A stretch of DNA of 6,656 nt from Candidatus Poseidoniales archaeon (lineage in GTDB: Archaea; Thermoplasmatota; Poseidoniia; Poseidoniales; Thalassarchaeaceae), in contig JAKUTA010000070.1 in the NCBI GenBank assembly GCA_022447885.1, positions 1-6,656 of the forward strand. Reading direction: 5' to 3'. Under the pieces are notes generated by a model. That model was not told where the DNA came from. It saw only the letters and a list, made by a program, of their open reading frames with translations, and searched no databases. The translations under genes were made by a program, and so were the position numbers. Positions 5,598 to 6,656 of this stretch are shown here, piece by piece (positions within the stretch are counted from its first letter, which is position 1; each line of letters starts with the position of its first letter).

Positions 5598-6656
5598 ATG
5601 TATTGCCAAGTGTGTGAGGAAGAGATTCCCGAGGACTCCATCTTCTGCCCTGAATGCGGTGGCCGTCAGGACCTCTCCAGAGCGCGTTTCGCCGCCTCCG
5701 GTGGGTCCGCGAGCCGCGGTGTCGGTGTCGTCTCTCCGCAGGCGATCGCCGCTCAGCGCGAGCAGCAGCAGCAGGCTGCACCAGATGTACAGACGATGAG
5801 CGCAGAGGCGCTCAGCCAGATCGCCAGTAACGTAGCTCCGGCCCAACCGGAACCGGCACCAGCAGCAGATGAAGGTGTACCGGACATGGAGGCGATGTTC
5901 GCTCAGGCGGCTGGTGGAGCGAGCGACATGAGCAGCATGGACGATGTCGTCGACAGGCTGCATGACGCTGAGGTGGAGCAGAAGGAGAACGCACGCTCTG
6001 AGTGGCTCAGGATGAACCAGCAGACCGCCGCCGATGTCATCTCCTCAGTCAATGCCGAACTGCCATCTCACCTGCGCAAACAGGACGAGCACTCAGCCAG
6101 CGCGGCCCGTTTTCTCGAGGAGACTCTGGGTGAGGACCCCCAAGCCTCCGATCTACCCTCGATCAGCCTGCTGCGCCGCATGGCCGAAGTGGCTGTGCGC
6201 AGGGTGGCGCGCAAGCGAGGTGTGGCCGTGGAATCCCCACAGGTGGCATTGGAGGGCGATGACCTTGTCAGGGTCAACGTCACCTACATCGATGATGGAC
6301 GGGTGCTCGACACCCCGGCGGATCTCGGTGGCGCGTTCGAACACGCCATCTCCACTGAGATCGCCCTCAAAGGACTGGACATCTCGGTGGCTGTGACACT
6401 TTTCTGCTCGAAAGACGATGCGCTCGAACATGTGCACGGTGAACTCCCTCAGCGAGAGATCGCCGATGATGTCGAGAAGTTCGCCTGTGAGGCATGCGGG
6501 CACTATCCGGTGATCGATGATGATCCGGCCTGTCCCGGTTGCGGAGCGACGTTCGAGGAGGTCGAGGAGGACGAAGACGACGAGGAGTTTGAAGGCCCAT
6601 CCGGCGGCCCGCCACCCGGACCCCGTCGCGGTGGCCCCCCTGGCAGGCGCACAGGC
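5598..6656 (+). CDS. Double zinc-ribbon protein of unknown function, 3' end cut by window edge
   Basis: The frame is open for 353 codons from the ATG to the right edge without a stop. The N terminus is a zinc ribbon, C3-X2-C6-X10-C17-X2-C20. Residues 25-112 form a low-complexity Ala/Gln/Pro-rich linker including four Gln from a CAG run (56-59). From about 115 to 295 is a probably folded, charged domain that I do not recognise; it starts with likely helices and includes a region of apparent beta strands (about 215-275). A second ribbon follows, C297-X2-C300-X11-C312-X2-C315, then an acidic stretch (320-332) and a Pro/Gly/Arg-rich tail (333-353 and beyond). No signal peptide or membrane segment is visible, so it is probably cytosolic. 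Zinc ribbons of this kind bind nucleic acid or proteins. GAGG seven bases before the ATG supports the start. The function is unknown; it could be a transcription- or RNA-related factor, but no family motif shows this. Confidence 0.8.
   Translation, partial: MYCQVCEEEIPEDSIFCPECGGRQDLSRARFAASGGSASRGVGVVSPQAIAAQREQQQQAAPDVQTMSAEALSQIASNVAPAQPEPAPAADEGVPDMEAMFAQAAGGASDMSSMDDVVDRLHDAEVEQKENARSEWLRMNQQTAADVISSVNAELPSHLRKQDEHSASAARFLEETLGEDPQASDLPSISLLRRMAEVAVRRVARKRGVAVESPQVALEGDDLVRVNVTYIDDGRVLDTPADLGGAFEHAISTEIALKGLDISVAVTLFCSKDDALEHVHGELPQREIADDVEKFACEACGHYPVIDDDPACPGCGATFEEVEEDEDDEEFEGPSGGPPPGPRRGGPPGRRTG

Noticed and set aside
5760..5774. CAG trinucleotide run
   Set aside because: It is only four CAG codons inside the coding frame, encoding Gln56-59 in a low-complexity linker. 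It is too short to treat as a repeat element.

Overview
The window looks like a chromosomal segment of an archaeon. The strongest evidence is a complete ABCE1/Rli1 gene, the ribosome-recycling ABC ATPase found in archaea and eukaryotes but not bacteria. Short intergenic gaps, Shine-Dalgarno sites and fairly high GC point to an archaeon rather than a eukaryote. The mixture of ABCE1, two phytoene/squalene synthase paralogues, a Cas4/AddB-like nuclease and a zinc-ribbon protein with an acidic, Pro/Gly/Arg-rich tail would fit a marine Thermoplasmatota lineage such as Marine Group II. That placement is an impression and has not been tested.

From right to left, four genes read leftward on the minus strand: a squalene-synthase-like prenyltransferase (5420-4407), a phytoene-synthase-like prenyltransferase with an N-terminal extension (4327-3047), ABCE1 (2966-1191), and a PD-(D/E)XK nuclease that runs off the left edge (934 to 1). 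The first three are separated by only 79 and 80 bases and could form one transcription unit. The nuclease follows after a 256-base gap and may have its own promoter. A divergent promoter region (5421-5597) separates this block from one plus-strand gene (5598 to the right edge), a protein with a zinc ribbon at each end of its visible part. No stop codon for it is in view.

The two prenyltransferases should perform head-to-head condensation of prenyl diphosphates, giving squalene-type (C30) or phytoene-type (C40) products for membrane isoprenoids or carotenoids. ABCE1 splits post-termination ribosomes and is functionally unrelated, so its place in the same block probably reflects gene packing. 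The nuclease shows every recognisable Cas4/AddB motif inside the window, including the first cysteine of a likely Fe-S staple. Its remaining cysteines would lie beyond the left edge.

No tRNA, rRNA, CRISPR array, insertion sequence or obvious transfer signature was seen. The less ordinary items are the large insert in the nuclease, two overlapping mutually exclusive hairpins between the prenyltransferase genes, the pairing of two divergent synthases, and the unrecognised double zinc-ribbon protein.
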